Notes: generated by a model not told the origin, from the sequence alone. A DNA stretch of 29,875 nt from Promethearchaeota archaeon (GCA_019894875.1 JAGXNR010000032.1:1-29875), one strand, 5' to 3'. Positions 16,592 through 25,974 are shown, numbered from the stretch's first letter. Numbers and translations are program-made.

Positions 16592-17734
16592 ATGAAAGAA
16601 GAATATATGACTCCCCAAGAGAGAACGACAGCTGCAATAAACTTGGAAGAGCCAGATCGTGTACCAATTGCTCCTATTATAGGCATGGACTTACCTGCGA
16701 CATATTATGGATTAAATATCGCAGAATTGCATAGAGAGCCGATAAAAGCTATTGAAGCAATGGTTAAATTTTTTGATGAGTTTGGAGGTTGGGATGGATA
16801 TTCTACACTTCCCCTTATTAAAATAGGGTATATCTTAGGAGGATTAAAATTTAAAGCACCGGGACAAGAATTGCCCGATGCTCCGGGTTATTATGGACAG
16901 TTTGATGAAGGAGAGTGGATGAAAGTAGAAGATTATAAAACAATAGCGGATATTGGCTGGGGTAAATTTGTTGCAGAAGAGTATATCTATCGGATCAGTG
17001 ATTGGACTCCTGAAGATGTGGAAGAAAATAGAAAAAAATATTTTCAGTTCGCTCTGAAAGGTGGTGAAGAATATACTATAAAAAGAAAAATGGGAATGAG
17101 AACGGGAGCTAATCGTGTTCATCCTTTTTTCCTTCTTTCCCTAAATCGGTCACTGCTTAAATTCACCCAAGATCTCTATTATAGACCTGAATTAGTCGAA
17201 GCAGCACTCGATACTATGACAGATGGTTTAATAAAAAGCACCATAGCACAATGTAAGGGTAATGGTGGTAATGTAGTTTTTATACCTGAAGAAAGAGCGG
17301 AAGGTGCTATTTATCCTTTGAAAATTTTTGAGCGATTCTGGTGGCCGTATACGAAAAGAATAGTAGAAAGTTTATATGAGGAGGGAATTATCTCTTGGCT
17401 TCATCTTGATCAATGTTGGGATTTAAATATCCCCTATTTTAAGGAACTACCAAGAGCTTCATGCATAATCGACCTCGATGGACTTACGGACATATTTAAA
17501 GCTAAAGAAATTCTTAAAGATCATTTATGTCTTATGAGCGATGTAAGTGCATCCCTATTTTCTATAGGAACACCACAACAAGTCGAAGATTACGTTAAAA
17601 AACTTATTGACAAACTTGGGGTTGATGGAGGGCATATTTTATCATCTGGTTGCGAAGTACCTCCTACTTGTAAACCTGAAAACTTTAAAGCTTTTCTTAA
17701 AACGGGTAAAACGTATCAATTATCAAAAGAATAA
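16592..17734 (+). CDS. MtaA/UroD-family methyltransferase
   Basis: A 380-residue member of the uroporphyrinogen decarboxylase-like family that includes the methylcobamide:CoM methyltransferases MtaA and MtbA. It opens with TPQERTTAAINLEEPDRVPIAP, the usual start of these TIM barrels. The likely zinc ligands are H271 and C275 in WLHLDQCWD and C354 in SSGCEVPPTC, which fits thiol or zinc-activated methyl transfer rather than haem synthesis. The pairing with a corrinoid protein supports this. It could demethylate a methoxylated or methylated substrate, or transfer the methyl from the corrinoid to an acceptor; an Asgard archaeon without coenzyme M would need a different thiol or pterin. No MttB, MtbB or MtaB gene is in the window. 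Confidence 0.82.
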   Translation: MKEEYMTPQERTTAAINLEEPDRVPIAPIIGMDLPATYYGLNIAELHREPIKAIEAMVKFFDEFGGWDGYSTLPLIKIGYILGGLKFKAPGQELPDAPGYYGQFDEGEWMKVEDYKTIADIGWGKFVAEEYIYRISDWTPEDVEENRKKYFQFALKGGEEYTIKRKMGMRTGANRVHPFFLLSLNRSLLKFTQDLYYRPELVEAALDTMTDGLIKSTIAQCKGNGGNVVFIPEERAEGAIYPLKIFERFWWPYTKRIVESLYEEGIISWLHLDQCWDLNIPYFKELPRASCIIDLDGLTDIFKAKEILKDHLCLMSDVSASLFSIGTPQQVEDYVKKLIDKLGVDGGHILSSGCEVPPTCKPENFKAFLKTGKTYQLSKE

Positions 17735-17777
17735 TACTTTTCGAAATGTAATTACATAAAACCTAGGTCATGTAAGA

Positions 17778-17786
17778 TTTTTTTTT
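17778..17786 (+). terminator. T-run terminator after the methyltransferase operon
   Basis: Nine consecutive T some 45 bases behind the stop codon at 17734. Confidence 0.35.
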
Positions 17787-17872
17787 ACTTCATTTTTTCA
17801 TTTGAAATATTGTATCAAATCAATTATAAATTCATATTGCTTAGAACCTTTAAATAATCTATTTCTTATTAA

Positions 17873-18193
17873 ATGATTATGAGACAAGAAGTCCTTGATA
17901 TTACGGGAGTTAATACAAAGCTTATTATTGACGAGTTCTGCTATACTTTTCAACCAAGTGGTAAGTTTGAAATTGATAATGACAATATTCATATATACGT
18001 AATTGAAAAGTATTTTTTTAGAACTAAAACAGATGTAGCTACAATAGTATTGTTTGAAGAAAAAAATCAAAACCACTTAGTAGTTCATATTGGAATAGCG
18101 GGAGGGACTGATTTATTTGGATTTTCATTAGGAGCACATAATTCAATGCTCAAAAGAATAAAAAGATATTTTCGAGAAAAAAACTTAATTTAA
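17873..18193 (+). CDS. Hypothetical protein, 106 residues
   Basis: I do not recognise this small protein. It starts MIMRQEVLD (a second ATG lies two codons on) and is rich in alternating hydrophobic strands in its middle, followed by HIGIAGGTDLFGFSLGAHNS and a basic helix at the end. This suggests a compact alpha/beta domain of about 100 residues without cysteine clusters (one Cys), signal peptide or membrane segment. Its glycine-rich GIAGGTDLFGFSLGA stretch has the look of a conserved core. It stands alone between the methyltransferase operon and a convergent gene. A minus-strand frame covers part of it, but codon usage and the coherent amino-acid pattern favour the plus strand. Confidence 0.6.
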   Translation: MIMRQEVLDITGVNTKLIIDEFCYTFQPSGKFEIDNDNIHIYVIEKYFFRTKTDVATIVLFEEKNQNHLVVHIGIAGGTDLFGFSLGAHNSMLKRIKRYFREKNLI

Positions 18194-18249
18194 ACGTATA
18201 ATATTCTTACATTTAATAGTTTTTGAAAGGTTTTTTGTAATATTCTTAT

Positions 18250-19257
18250 TTATTTTTGGAATTCTTTAGGAATTTGAACGGCAAATGTGCATAATAAACC
18301 ACCAGTAAGAGGAGTCTCAACAGGTTCTACATTGGTAGGTTGATCAAATATCACATCCCAATATTTCTTAGTGTATCCTGCACTACAGTAGCAGAAGTGA
18401 GAAAAGAGCTCCTTCTCAGTACCATTTTTGATTGCGCCTCGCACCCAAGGACAATAACAACTAAAAAAGCCCTTCATTTTTTTATCTTTTGCTAGTAGGT
18501 GTTTTTTAGTTTGATAAGGTAATTTAGCGGTAATTATTTTATCTCCTTTTCGTATTCCAGGATTAATTATGGGTGTCTTTTTTATAAATTCTAGTACATC
18601 TTCATCGATATATTGTGCAAATTCCAGAGTTCCTTTTTTTTGATGATTTTGAAGCCTTTCAATTAGTTCTTGCTTTTTTACTTCTAAAAATTTATCAATA
18701 TCATTGATTTTTAAGAAATCTTCTCTATCTTTCTCAATAGGGCCCGGACGACCATGTAAACAGGGTTTTAATAGTTCAATTGTTTTTTCTTCACCAATGT
18801 TCTCTTCTAATCTTTTCAAAATTACTTTGGTAAATTCAGGTTTTTTCTCTGGATCAACACCTAAAGGTGGGATTTCAATATCTTCAAAAATCTCGTCTTG
18901 TAGTTTTTCTCCATGAATATCAGCAATTCTTTGATAAAGATTATCCATTGCGTTATAAGATTCTGAGATATCGATAATCTCAATTACATAATCATACAAT
19001 TTTAAACAATTTGCATAATTGATTAAAGCTCTTAAAAAATCTAAAACAAGATCTTTTTCACCATTTTCAATTAAATATTCGGAGAATTTTGTTATTTTCC
19101 CATAAGGAAGCTTATCCAGATCGCTGTTATCATCTTTAAGAAAGCTGTTAAATTCGTTTAATCTGGATACGTATATAGCTACTTGCTCTCTGGAAACCTT
19201 ATTCTCGGAGAGATATTTTAGAAACTCTTTTTCTTTCAAAGCATAACCCCTTTTCAA
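18250..19257 (-). CDS. Unrecognised protein with C-terminal Cys-rich domain
   Basis: A 335-residue protein I cannot assign. The first 110 residues look helical and charged (KEKEFLKYLSENKVSREQVA and following), a little like the SAM-like arm-binding domain of integrases, but no catalytic integrase residues follow. The middle is acidic and helical, with LKPCLHGRPGPIEKDRE. The C-terminal third carries FFSCYCPWVRGAI, then HFCYCSAGYTKKYWD and a final CTF: two CxC pairs, a His and aromatic residues that could hold a metal or a thiol chemistry site. There is no signal peptide or membrane segment. The gene converges on the small gene at 17873; the TTTT-rich sequence around 18230-18250 may end both transcripts. 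Confidence 0.65.
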   Translation of the reverse strand: MKRGYALKEKEFLKYLSENKVSREQVAIYVSRLNEFNSFLKDDNSDLDKLPYGKITKFSEYLIENGEKDLVLDFLRALINYANCLKLYDYVIEIIDISESYNAMDNLYQRIADIHGEKLQDEIFEDIEIPPLGVDPEKKPEFTKVILKRLEENIGEEKTIELLKPCLHGRPGPIEKDREDFLKINDIDKFLEVKKQELIERLQNHQKKGTLEFAQYIDEDVLEFIKKTPIINPGIRKGDKIITAKLPYQTKKHLLAKDKKMKGFFSCYCPWVRGAIKNGTEKELFSHFCYCSAGYTKKYWDVIFDQPTNVEPVETPLTGGLLCTFAVQIPKEFQK

Positions 19258-19388
19258 ACTAATGAATTAAAAAGATAAATTTGTTGTTCGTAATATAACT
19301 TGAATTTATAAAATAGATTAAATATAGTTTCCCTTTTTGTAAGTCTAGATTTCTCTTAAATACTGCTAATCCCCCTTATTTTCCTTTT

Positions 19389-21760
19389 TTATGACCAAGT
19401 TTCCTCATGATTCCGAAAACTTGCTGTGAACATCTTCAATGGATCATCCGTAATCTCAATATTTGGGACTTTTGCTCCAGATAAGGTACTATATTCTTCG
19501 GGCACATAAAGAATAAAATCCAAGGGTTTTACCTCACCTTTTGCCACATCAGAAATATATCTGCTAACCGCTTGGAGATCCGGTTGAATGGGGCCAGCAT
19601 ATTGTCCTCCATTCTGGGTCAAGTCAGCATAAAATAGAGCATTACCATAAAGACTTGGGAAAGCGATTGAGAACGGAAATCCATAACCATATATCAAGTT
19701 GCCAGTTCCAACAAACTGTGTAATTTTAAAACTTGGCCATTTCCCTTTGCCATACATAATCCCTGGAGTAAAAGGATCAGGAACTTCCATAGCCATTCGA
19801 GAAATCGCAAAAGCAATGCTACAAGCATTAGTAAGCGATCTCTCTTTCATTATATCGTGATTATCCGGATTATGCTGTTTATCTCTATATCTATACATCG
19901 AGGTCATCATTTTAAAGTATCCCTTCAAAGAACTCAATCTATCTTTACCTGATGAAGAAACCATGATACCCGCTAAATGAAGCATAAAGGTCGTTGATCC
20001 ATTTTTACCAAATTCCTCATAAGTGACCACGCCATCATTATCCTCATCAAAATATTGAAGAAATTCTTCCATTAATTTTGTACCCTCCAATTCATCGACA
20101 GCAGCTAAATAATTGAAAATTGTACGTTGTAGATCCCAGGGAAGTTTAAAAGTATCATAAAAAAGGATTTTAGTTATTATATCTGAAAAATTTTCGTTTT
20201 TTACAAAGCCTAAATGTCCTTTTAAAGATATTATTGGCGAATCGGTTAAAGTGTCATAACCCTTAGCATGATAACTCATTTTTCCTAAACCTCTTTTTTC
20301 TGCACGTTCAAATGTAAAGTCCCGTGCCAGTGGACAATCATACCCTTCAGTGGATATGATATTATTTCCATCCCTTATGGGTATAGGTACGCTCTGAGGA
20401 AAACCATCAGCAGTTCCACCCTCTAACTTTACCTTGAGGGACTCTTTGAGCGGGACGTTGGAAAACATGTAACGAGCACACAAGAGATCGGTTGCAACTG
20501 GATCCAAACCTACAAAGACCATACCTTCTTGGGTTCTTAAACCACCCCCTTGATGATCAACATTAATCGCTTCAATACCATCAACTATATGAAACATAAA
20601 AATGCCCAGATTAGTTACTGCTTTAATGATATCGATCATTGTGGCTATGATTCCTCCAGTTTTTTTTATTAGATAATTACCTTCAGCATCTCTTTTGGGT
20701 AGGGAGCTTTCCCAATCTATATCAGAAACCCAAACTTGGTGTGGAATATATGATTTCATGCCAACGATAGTAGTATTGTGAGGTCCAGCATAATCCCATT
20801 TGTAATCCCCCTCACTGCTATATTGCATTGGGTAAAGACCTATGCCTAAATTTTTTATAATATTCGTGAACAGAGCAATGGCATGAACTTTAAATTTAGG
20901 GACATTTATTAAAACGCATCCAGGATAAGCCTTCATGTCCTCCGGATCGCTTGGATTACCACCAGTTATAACTTTATGAAGAGTAATTGAGTTATAATTC
21001 ACACCGTCTGGGATCTCACATTCTCTACCTTTATTCGGGTCATCATAAATTAATCATATACCATCAATTTATCAGTAACATGTCCCGGTGGTAAATAAAT
21101 ACCATTAATGCTTTCTTCATACCCATTAAATGGATTTTCACTCTCACCTTCTTTCAATGATTCAAAAAGATACTTGCGAACAAAGTAAAAACCCCACCCT
21201 CCATAAAAATCGCCTGATTTTCCCTCGAGAACTGCTTCAGGGGTAATTTCTTTCTGTTCTGGATTAGTCCTTGAAAAAGCGTTAGCTGTTGAACTGAGTG
21301 CGGTGGCGGCTTCACCTAGTGTCATCATGTAATAACTTATCCCTGCTTTTTCATGAAACCATCTCATTAATGCCGCTATAAATGCCCAATCTGTACATGC
21401 ATTGCTCCCGAGAGAAGGACCGTGGGTCTGTGAGTCTATACATAAAGGGCCTACGGTATTAGGTTTAAATAAAAGTTTCTGTCCCTTTCCTACCTTTACC
21501 TTTATTTGAGAGATAAAAGCTGTCGATTCATCTAAGGGATTTAGAGCATAATCGAGATTATTATAAGTATAATCAATCTTAGTTTTTATCCGATCCCAAC
21601 TTTCTTGATCAGAATTATTAATAAATTTCTGAAGTAATTCACCAATCCCCGCATAAGATTTGCTAACATCCATCCGAACAACTCCTACTGGGGAACCAGT
21701 AGAATCAATCTCCTGCATTCCCAAAGGGGAATCAAAGCTTAACATTTTTTGATTACTCAT
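19389..21760 (-). pseudogene. DUF362-domain protein gene split by a -1 frameshift
   Basis: Two adjacent minus-strand frames, 21760-21050 (236 residues) and 21002-19389 (537 residues), are one gene. The first ends KLMVYD then TAA at 21052-21050. In the next frame the sequence continues LIYDDPNKGRECEIPDGVNY straight into the second. Adding one T at about 21052 (gattaa to gatttaa) restores a product of roughly 790 residues. The second part has the DUF362 wording VLINVPKFKVHAIALFTN and GLDPVATDLLCARY, plus a canonical EF-hand calcium loop at residues 319-330 (D-E-D-N-D-G-V-V-T-Y-E-E). DUF362 proteins often accompany Fe-S redox genes, but their function is poorly known. The long undamaged frames on both sides mean the break is either very recent, an assembly error, or recoded; I see no slippery heptamer. 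Confidence 0.8.
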
Positions 21761-21871
21761 TTTACTGTTCTCTTTTTGGTTATGATATATTTTACATATA
21801 TTTTATTAAACATTTTAACGTAAATTTAAACATTTAGTAGATTATTAAAATTAAACAAATCTACATATTTT

Positions 21872-22816
21872 TTACATTAATTCTTCATTGAAAACCAACA
21901 AAGGATCTTTTAAGTCAGATTTACCTACGGAAAGGACTATCTTATTAATACCCATATTTTCTAAATCGTTTAATTTTTTCTTTATATCTTCTGGAAATCC
22001 TATAAATTGATGTTCTAAAAGGTAATCTTTTGTAGGTTTCATTGGTCCTGGAGTGTTTTTAATTATTTCTTCAATTCTTTTGTCAAGATCTTCTTGATTT
22101 TTAGCGATAGTAATAGTGCTGAAAAGTGAAATTTCAAAATTCTCCGACGCTCTATTATACTTCTTCAATAATTCGTTTATTTCAGAAATCTTGCTTGATA
22201 ATTGTGTTTTTAAAAATGCATTTTGACTTGGATATGGCAAATTTATACCATCTGCTTCTCTGCATGCAATATCAGTCATTCTTTTTCCTGATGTACCCAA
22301 TACAATCTGAGGATATGGTTTTTGAACAGGTTTGGGATAATTTCTATGTCTTTCAAGACTCCAAAACTCTCCCTCAAAGTCAGTTACCTCTTCAGTAAAG
22401 ATCTTTTTGTACATAGTTAGAGATTCCTCGAACTCGTCAACTCTCCGCTTTGGTGAAGGGAATGCATAACCATAAGCTTTATATTCTTCCTCATACCATC
22501 CCGCTCCTAACCACATCAAAGCACGACCATTAGAAATGTTGTCTAATGTTGAAATCATTTTAGCTAAATACGCAGGATTGCGGAAAGAATTACAAATCAC
22601 GATATTTCCTAATTTTATTTTCTCGGTTTCCGCAGCTAAAGCAGCTAATAACATTATAGATTCTAAGTAGGGATCTTTTTTATCTTGTGTTTGATCAAAA
22701 CCAATGAGATGATCATTAATATGAACGGAATCAAATCCAAGCTCCTCTACTCTCACTGTTAAATCTCTAATTTTGGGGTAATCTAGAACTGTTCTAGCGT
22801 AATAACCAAATTTCAT
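21872..22816 (-). CDS. Luciferase-like (LLM class) F420/flavin-dependent oxidoreductase
   Basis: A 314-residue TIM-barrel protein of the bacterial luciferase-like superfamily, in archaea usually F420-dependent hydride-transfer enzymes. Characteristic stretches are MKFGYYARTV at the N-terminus, VEELGFDSVHINDH (23-36), KIKLGNIVICNSFRNPAYLAK (72-92, with the usual non-prolyl cis peptide area), GRALMWLGAGWYEEEY (98-113) and PQIVLGTSGKRM. Length is typical. The substrate is not predictable. The presence of such an enzyme would fit F420 use, in line with the FrhB/FdhB-like gene at 14682, although FMN-dependent members exist. It lies upstream of the broken DUF362 gene on the same strand with a 111-base gap. 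Confidence 0.88.
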   Translation of the reverse strand: MKFGYYARTVLDYPKIRDLTVRVEELGFDSVHINDHLIGFDQTQDKKDPYLESIMLLAALAAETEKIKLGNIVICNSFRNPAYLAKMISTLDNISNGRALMWLGAGWYEEEYKAYGYAFPSPKRRVDEFEESLTMYKKIFTEEVTDFEGEFWSLERHRNYPKPVQKPYPQIVLGTSGKRMTDIACREADGINLPYPSQNAFLKTQLSSKISEINELLKKYNRASENFEISLFSTITIAKNQEDLDKRIEEIIKNTPGPMKPTKDYLLEHQFIGFPEDIKKKLNDLENMGINKIVLSVGKSDLKDPLLVFNEELM

Positions 22817-22918
22817 AATATTAGTAGAAAAAAAATATCGTTATTAAGGTTTAACATTTTAAAGAAAAAGATATAATTAAAGCAGAATACAGGATTAGCA
22901 CTCGATTTTCATAAAGCT

Positions 22919-23151
22919 TTAAATTTTAAATAAACGGATAATGAAAGTAGTTCCTTTGTTTCTACCTTCAGATACTACTAATATTATACCCCCTGTAATT
23001 CAACAATTTCTTTCGAAATGTATAACCCAAGACCACAACCTTCTATATCTACATCTAAATCCATACCAAATCTCTCAATCTTTCCAAATTTCTCAAAAAG
23101 CATCTTCAGTTCTTTTTGAGTTATATTATACTTTCTTCTAAATTGAGATAA
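22919..23151 (-). pseudogene. Histidine kinase C-terminal fragment, frameshifted
   Basis: The 500-base gap 22817-23316 holds no intact gene, but its minus strand encodes the end of a sensor kinase ATPase domain: LFEKFGKIERFGMDLDVD, then the G2 box EGCGLGLYISKEIVELQG, stopping at a run of five G (22989-22993). One extra G would restore GG-IILVVSEGRNKGTTFIIRL and a TAA at 22921-22919, the textbook end of a HATPase_c domain. Upstream of 23151 the frame is closed and I find no N, G1 or H box, so only the last 75 residues or so remain. The rest of the gap is A/T-rich with the promoter of the next gene near 23250-23300. Confidence 0.75.
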
Positions 23152-23316
23152 TTAACATTTTTGTAATAATAAAGGTAGATATGAAAAAGAATATACTTCT
23201 AAGAATTAAAACTCTTATTATCACCATATTTATTAAACTAACGCTTCCTATCAAAATTATAATATTTCTTTAGGGGAATCAATAAAGAATAAAGTGAGAA
23301 GTAAAGGATTATAATT

Positions 23317-24327
23317 ATGAAAACCGTACGTGTTTTTGGAAACGAAAAAATAGAAGTTATTGATATTCCAGAGCCTGAACCAAAAGATGATCTGGTAGTT
23401 GTAAAGATAATATCATCAGGAATTTGTGGTTCAGAGCATTCTACCTACTTTGGTAAAAGTAAATTGGAAAACAATAGTGGTCATGAAGCAGCGGGAATCG
23501 TATGGAAGACTGATAACGCTAAGTTAGTAAAGAAAGGTGATCGTGTTTCATTATATCCCACAATGTATTATTATTGTCATAAATGTCCTCCATGTTTAGC
23601 AGGAGATTGGTATCACTGCCAAAATCCTGTGGCACATAAAAGGTTTCCTGGAACACATTCGCAATATGAACTAATTCGCGAGGATTGTTGCCTACCCATT
23701 CCTGAGGATATACCCTTTGATACTGCGGCTTTAATTGACGATTGCTTAGGGACCCCATATAGAGGAATCACGCGATTAGGGATGAATCCGACAGATACTG
23801 TATTAATAACCGGTGTTGGACCTATAGGTGCTGCGGCCACAATTATTTCAAAATTCCATAATGCTCGTGTAATTGCTGTAGATGTGAATAATTTACGATT
23901 AAAGCATGTGTCTCAATACGGTGTAGAACATACAATCAATCCACGAGAGGATAATTTAAAAAAGAAAGTAAGGGAGATAACCAAAAATAGAGGTGTTGAC
24001 ATAGCACTCGAATGTTCTGGAATGGAAGAAGCACAAATTGAGTGCCTTGATGCTGTAAAGCCTCTTGGTAAGGTTGCATTTCTCGGGATTAAATCAATAA
24101 ACACTAAAATAAATATTCCCCTCAATTTTATCATAAAGGAAATTACTGCAATAGGGAGTTGGGCATCACGTCCTTATGAACATCCAGAAATCATTAAAAT
24201 GATACAACAAGGACTACCCGCAGAACAATTGATTACACATAAATTTAAGATTGATGATGCTTCTACGGCATTTGAGACGTTTTTTAGTGGTAAGAGTGTA
24301 AAAGTCATAATTAATCCTTGGGAATAG
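23317..24327 (+). CDS. Zinc-dependent alcohol dehydrogenase (MDR family)
   Basis: A 336-residue medium-chain dehydrogenase/reductase that oxidises an alcohol or polyol with NAD(P). The catalytic zinc site is C37 in SGICGSEH with H55-E56 in SGHEAAG. The structural zinc lobe is present as CHKCPPCLAGDWYHC, so this is a full zinc ADH rather than a quinone reductase. The Rossmann motif is ITGVGPIGAAA, followed by VIAVDVN, where the Asp favours NAD over NADP. It resembles threonine, sorbitol and glucose dehydrogenases in outline; the substrate is undecided. It has its own promoter region (TATA-like attataatattt near 23255) and no operon partner. It is unrelated to the iron alcohol dehydrogenase at 8498. 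Confidence 0.9.
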   Translation: MKTVRVFGNEKIEVIDIPEPEPKDDLVVVKIISSGICGSEHSTYFGKSKLENNSGHEAAGIVWKTDNAKLVKKGDRVSLYPTMYYYCHKCPPCLAGDWYHCQNPVAHKRFPGTHSQYELIREDCCLPIPEDIPFDTAALIDDCLGTPYRGITRLGMNPTDTVLITGVGPIGAAATIISKFHNARVIAVDVNNLRLKHVSQYGVEHTINPREDNLKKKVREITKNRGVDIALECSGMEEAQIECLDAVKPLGKVAFLGIKSINTKINIPLNFIIKEITAIGSWASRPYEHPEIIKMIQQGLPAEQLITHKFKIDDASTAFETFFSGKSVKVIINPWE

Positions 24328-24369
24328 TATTCTATGAATTTACTAGTTAATTTTCATCTATTTCTCAAA

Positions 24370-24777
24370 TTAATGGAATGTTTTTAAAGGAATTCTTTTT
24401 AGACCCATAATCTTGTCATATTCTTTATCCTGTGATATTATTTGCTTATCTAAATTAATTGCAATTCCAACGTGTAAAGAATCAAAAAATGAAAGATTGT
24501 ACTTCTTTCTAAGATGGATAGCTGTTAAAGAACTAATTGTATCTAACAAAGCCCATTCGATGTTCTTAATCCTTTGAAGTTCAACTAAATCTAATTCAAA
24601 TTCATATTCGATATTTTTCGATTTATAGATTAATTGTAATTCTATTAAAGATACTGAAGAAAATTTTACTTCAAGCTCAGAATTATGCACTCGTAAGATT
24701 ATATTATTCGCGAATTTATGGTTAATATCATTTGCATTGAGAAAGGAATATAGTAGATCCGTTTCTATTAATGGCAT
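24370..24777 (-). CDS. PIN-domain toxin (VapC-like)
   Basis: A 135-residue PIN-fold ribonuclease. I chose ATG 24777 (MPLIETDLLYSFLN): an open frame continues upstream to 24867 but overlaps the antitoxin gene and reads as low-complexity Gln/Lys. The acidic metal-binding residues are in the expected places: D in ETDLLYSF at the start, E in SSVSLIELQL, D in SFFDSLHVGIA and D in IISQDKEYDKI. The antitoxin gene ends one base before the start, giving a standard AbrB-PIN toxin-antitoxin pair in antitoxin-toxin order. VapC toxins cut specific tRNAs or rRNA; its target is unknown. Confidence 0.85.
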   Translation of the reverse strand: MPLIETDLLYSFLNANDINHKFANNIILRVHNSELEVKFSSVSLIELQLIYKSKNIEYEFELDLVELQRIKNIEWALLDTISSLTAIHLRKKYNLSFFDSLHVGIAINLDKQIISQDKEYDKIMGLKRIPLKTFH

Positions 24778-24778
24778 A

Positions 24779-25036
24779 TTAATACCTCTCTTTAACTTCA
24801 GCCGAAGCCAATTTATCTGCTTCTGCTTTTGCCTCTTTTGCTGATTCTTTCCATTTATATTTTCCACTTAAATTTTCTATTGGATCACCTTTCGTTGGTA
24901 TTATACCAATGTGATCTCCAGCATCGAATTCAATTACTTCTTGACCGGGTTCTATACCATATTTTTTCCTCAATTTCTTTTTAATGACGATCTCACCATG
25001 AGTGCCAACTTTGACATTATTCATACCTATAATCAT
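24779..25036 (-). CDS. AbrB/SpoVT-type antitoxin (VapB-like)
   Basis: An 85-residue protein with an AbrB swapped-hairpin DNA-binding domain: VKVGTHGEIVIKKKLRKKYGIEPGQEVIEFDAGDHIGIIP (about 9-48), followed by a charged helical tail rich in Ala, Glu and Lys that would wrap the toxin. A second ATG lies at 25024, four codons on, so the true start may be MNNVKV. It should repress its own promoter, upstream of 25036 and divergent from the gene at 25204, and neutralise the PIN toxin encoded right behind it. Confidence 0.87.
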   Translation of the reverse strand: MIIGMNNVKVGTHGEIVIKKKLRKKYGIEPGQEVIEFDAGDHIGIIPTKGDPIENLSGKYKWKESAKEAKAEADKLASAEVKERY

Positions 25037-25203
25037 CCGAAAATTTTTATTTCTTCCTAATAAAAATAAAATTTCTAGACAATTAAATATATTTCGGAAT
25101 TTTACTTATTTAAAGTTAAATTAGGTATTTTTTTTAATAAAGTAAAAATTTTTTTAATTCCCTCTTGATTATTTAATATTATCACTAAAAATTGATATTT
25201 ATT

Positions 25204-25974
25204 ATGTCACTCCCTTCAAAAAAAGCAATTGAAATAGATGAAAATATTACTCATTATGAATTTAAATTGTTAGATCAAACTCAAGTATTGAAATATGATG
25301 AGATTAAATGCTTAGAATGTGGTTTCTGTCATCGTGTGTGCCCCGTTACAATTTCAATTTATGATGAGCCGATGAAAAGAACGGCTATTGGAACGCCTAA
25401 AGAAATGAAGATTGAATCTGATAAAAAAATTGTAGTAGATACTGAAAAATGTGTTTGGTGTGGATCTTGCACCTGGATATGTCCTGGTTATACTTTAGAA
25501 CTTTTTCTAGATGGGGAAAAGAAAGTTCTTTTGGTAGAAAATGGTTCTTTACCCGAATTTGAAGAAGAAGTGCGAACTTTAGAAAATGGTCAAAAAGTTC
25601 GAAAAGTAGTAGAAGGTTCAATAACGATCACTAGTACTGAAAAGGATACAAAGGTGCTTGATTCATTTTGCGATGTATGTGCAGTAGGTGCAATGGAAAG
25701 AAAGGATAAGGAAATTGAAGTCGATCGAGATAAATGTATATTGTGCTTCAAATGTACAGAAGACTCCAAAAATTTCGATAATATAAGCGTTGATGTTCAC
25801 CGAGATAGATTTAAAAATATTAAAGGAGACCCTTCATCTGTCTGGGATGGTATCATGTTACGAGTTCTTGGAAAGGAAGGTAAAATAAAAGGCATCATGA
25901 GCAGAAGTCAAAATAAACTCGCCGATGCAGTAGTTAGATTACTCGGTAGAGAAGAAACAGAAGAAGAATCTTAA
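25204..25974 (+). CDS. Polyferredoxin-like 4Fe-4S protein
   Basis: A 256-residue iron-sulfur protein (ATG 25204 chosen; a TTG at 25192 would add four residues). The first half holds two complete sites, CLECGFCHRVCP (36-47) and CVWCGSCTWICP (83-94), an ordinary 2[4Fe-4S] pair. The second half has C156-x2-C159 then C178-x2-C181-x2-C184, only five cysteines, enough for one cluster; the place of the last ligand is occupied by TEDSKN. Between the halves is an acidic stretch (115-150). The end is basic and has no further clusters. It probably shuttles electrons, but no catalytic partner lies next to it. Confidence 0.75.
   Translation: MSLPSKKAIEIDENITHYEFKLLDQTQVLKYDEIKCLECGFCHRVCPVTISIYDEPMKRTAIGTPKEMKIESDKKIVVDTEKCVWCGSCTWICPGYTLELFLDGEKKVLLVENGSLPEFEEEVRTLENGQKVRKVVEGSITITSTEKDTKVLDSFCDVCAVGAMERKDKEIEVDRDKCILCFKCTEDSKNFDNISVDVHRDRFKNIKGDPSSVWDGIMLRVLGKEGKIKGIMSRSQNKLADAVVRLLGREETEEES

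Noticed and set aside
17798..18076. 92-residue minus-strand frame overlapping the small gene at 17873
   Set aside because: Composition is Ile/Asn/Phe/Lys-rich as for antisense of A/T-rich coding sequence; the plus-strand protein looks more like a folded domain.
22941..23141. 66-residue plus-strand frame in the gap before the zinc alcohol dehydrogenase
   Set aside because: It is the antisense shadow of the histidine kinase remnant, whose minus-strand translation is recognisable.
24778..24867. Longer N-terminus for the PIN toxin
   Set aside because: The added 30 residues overlap the antitoxin gene and read as Gln/Lys repeats; the domain begins cleanly at MPLIETD.
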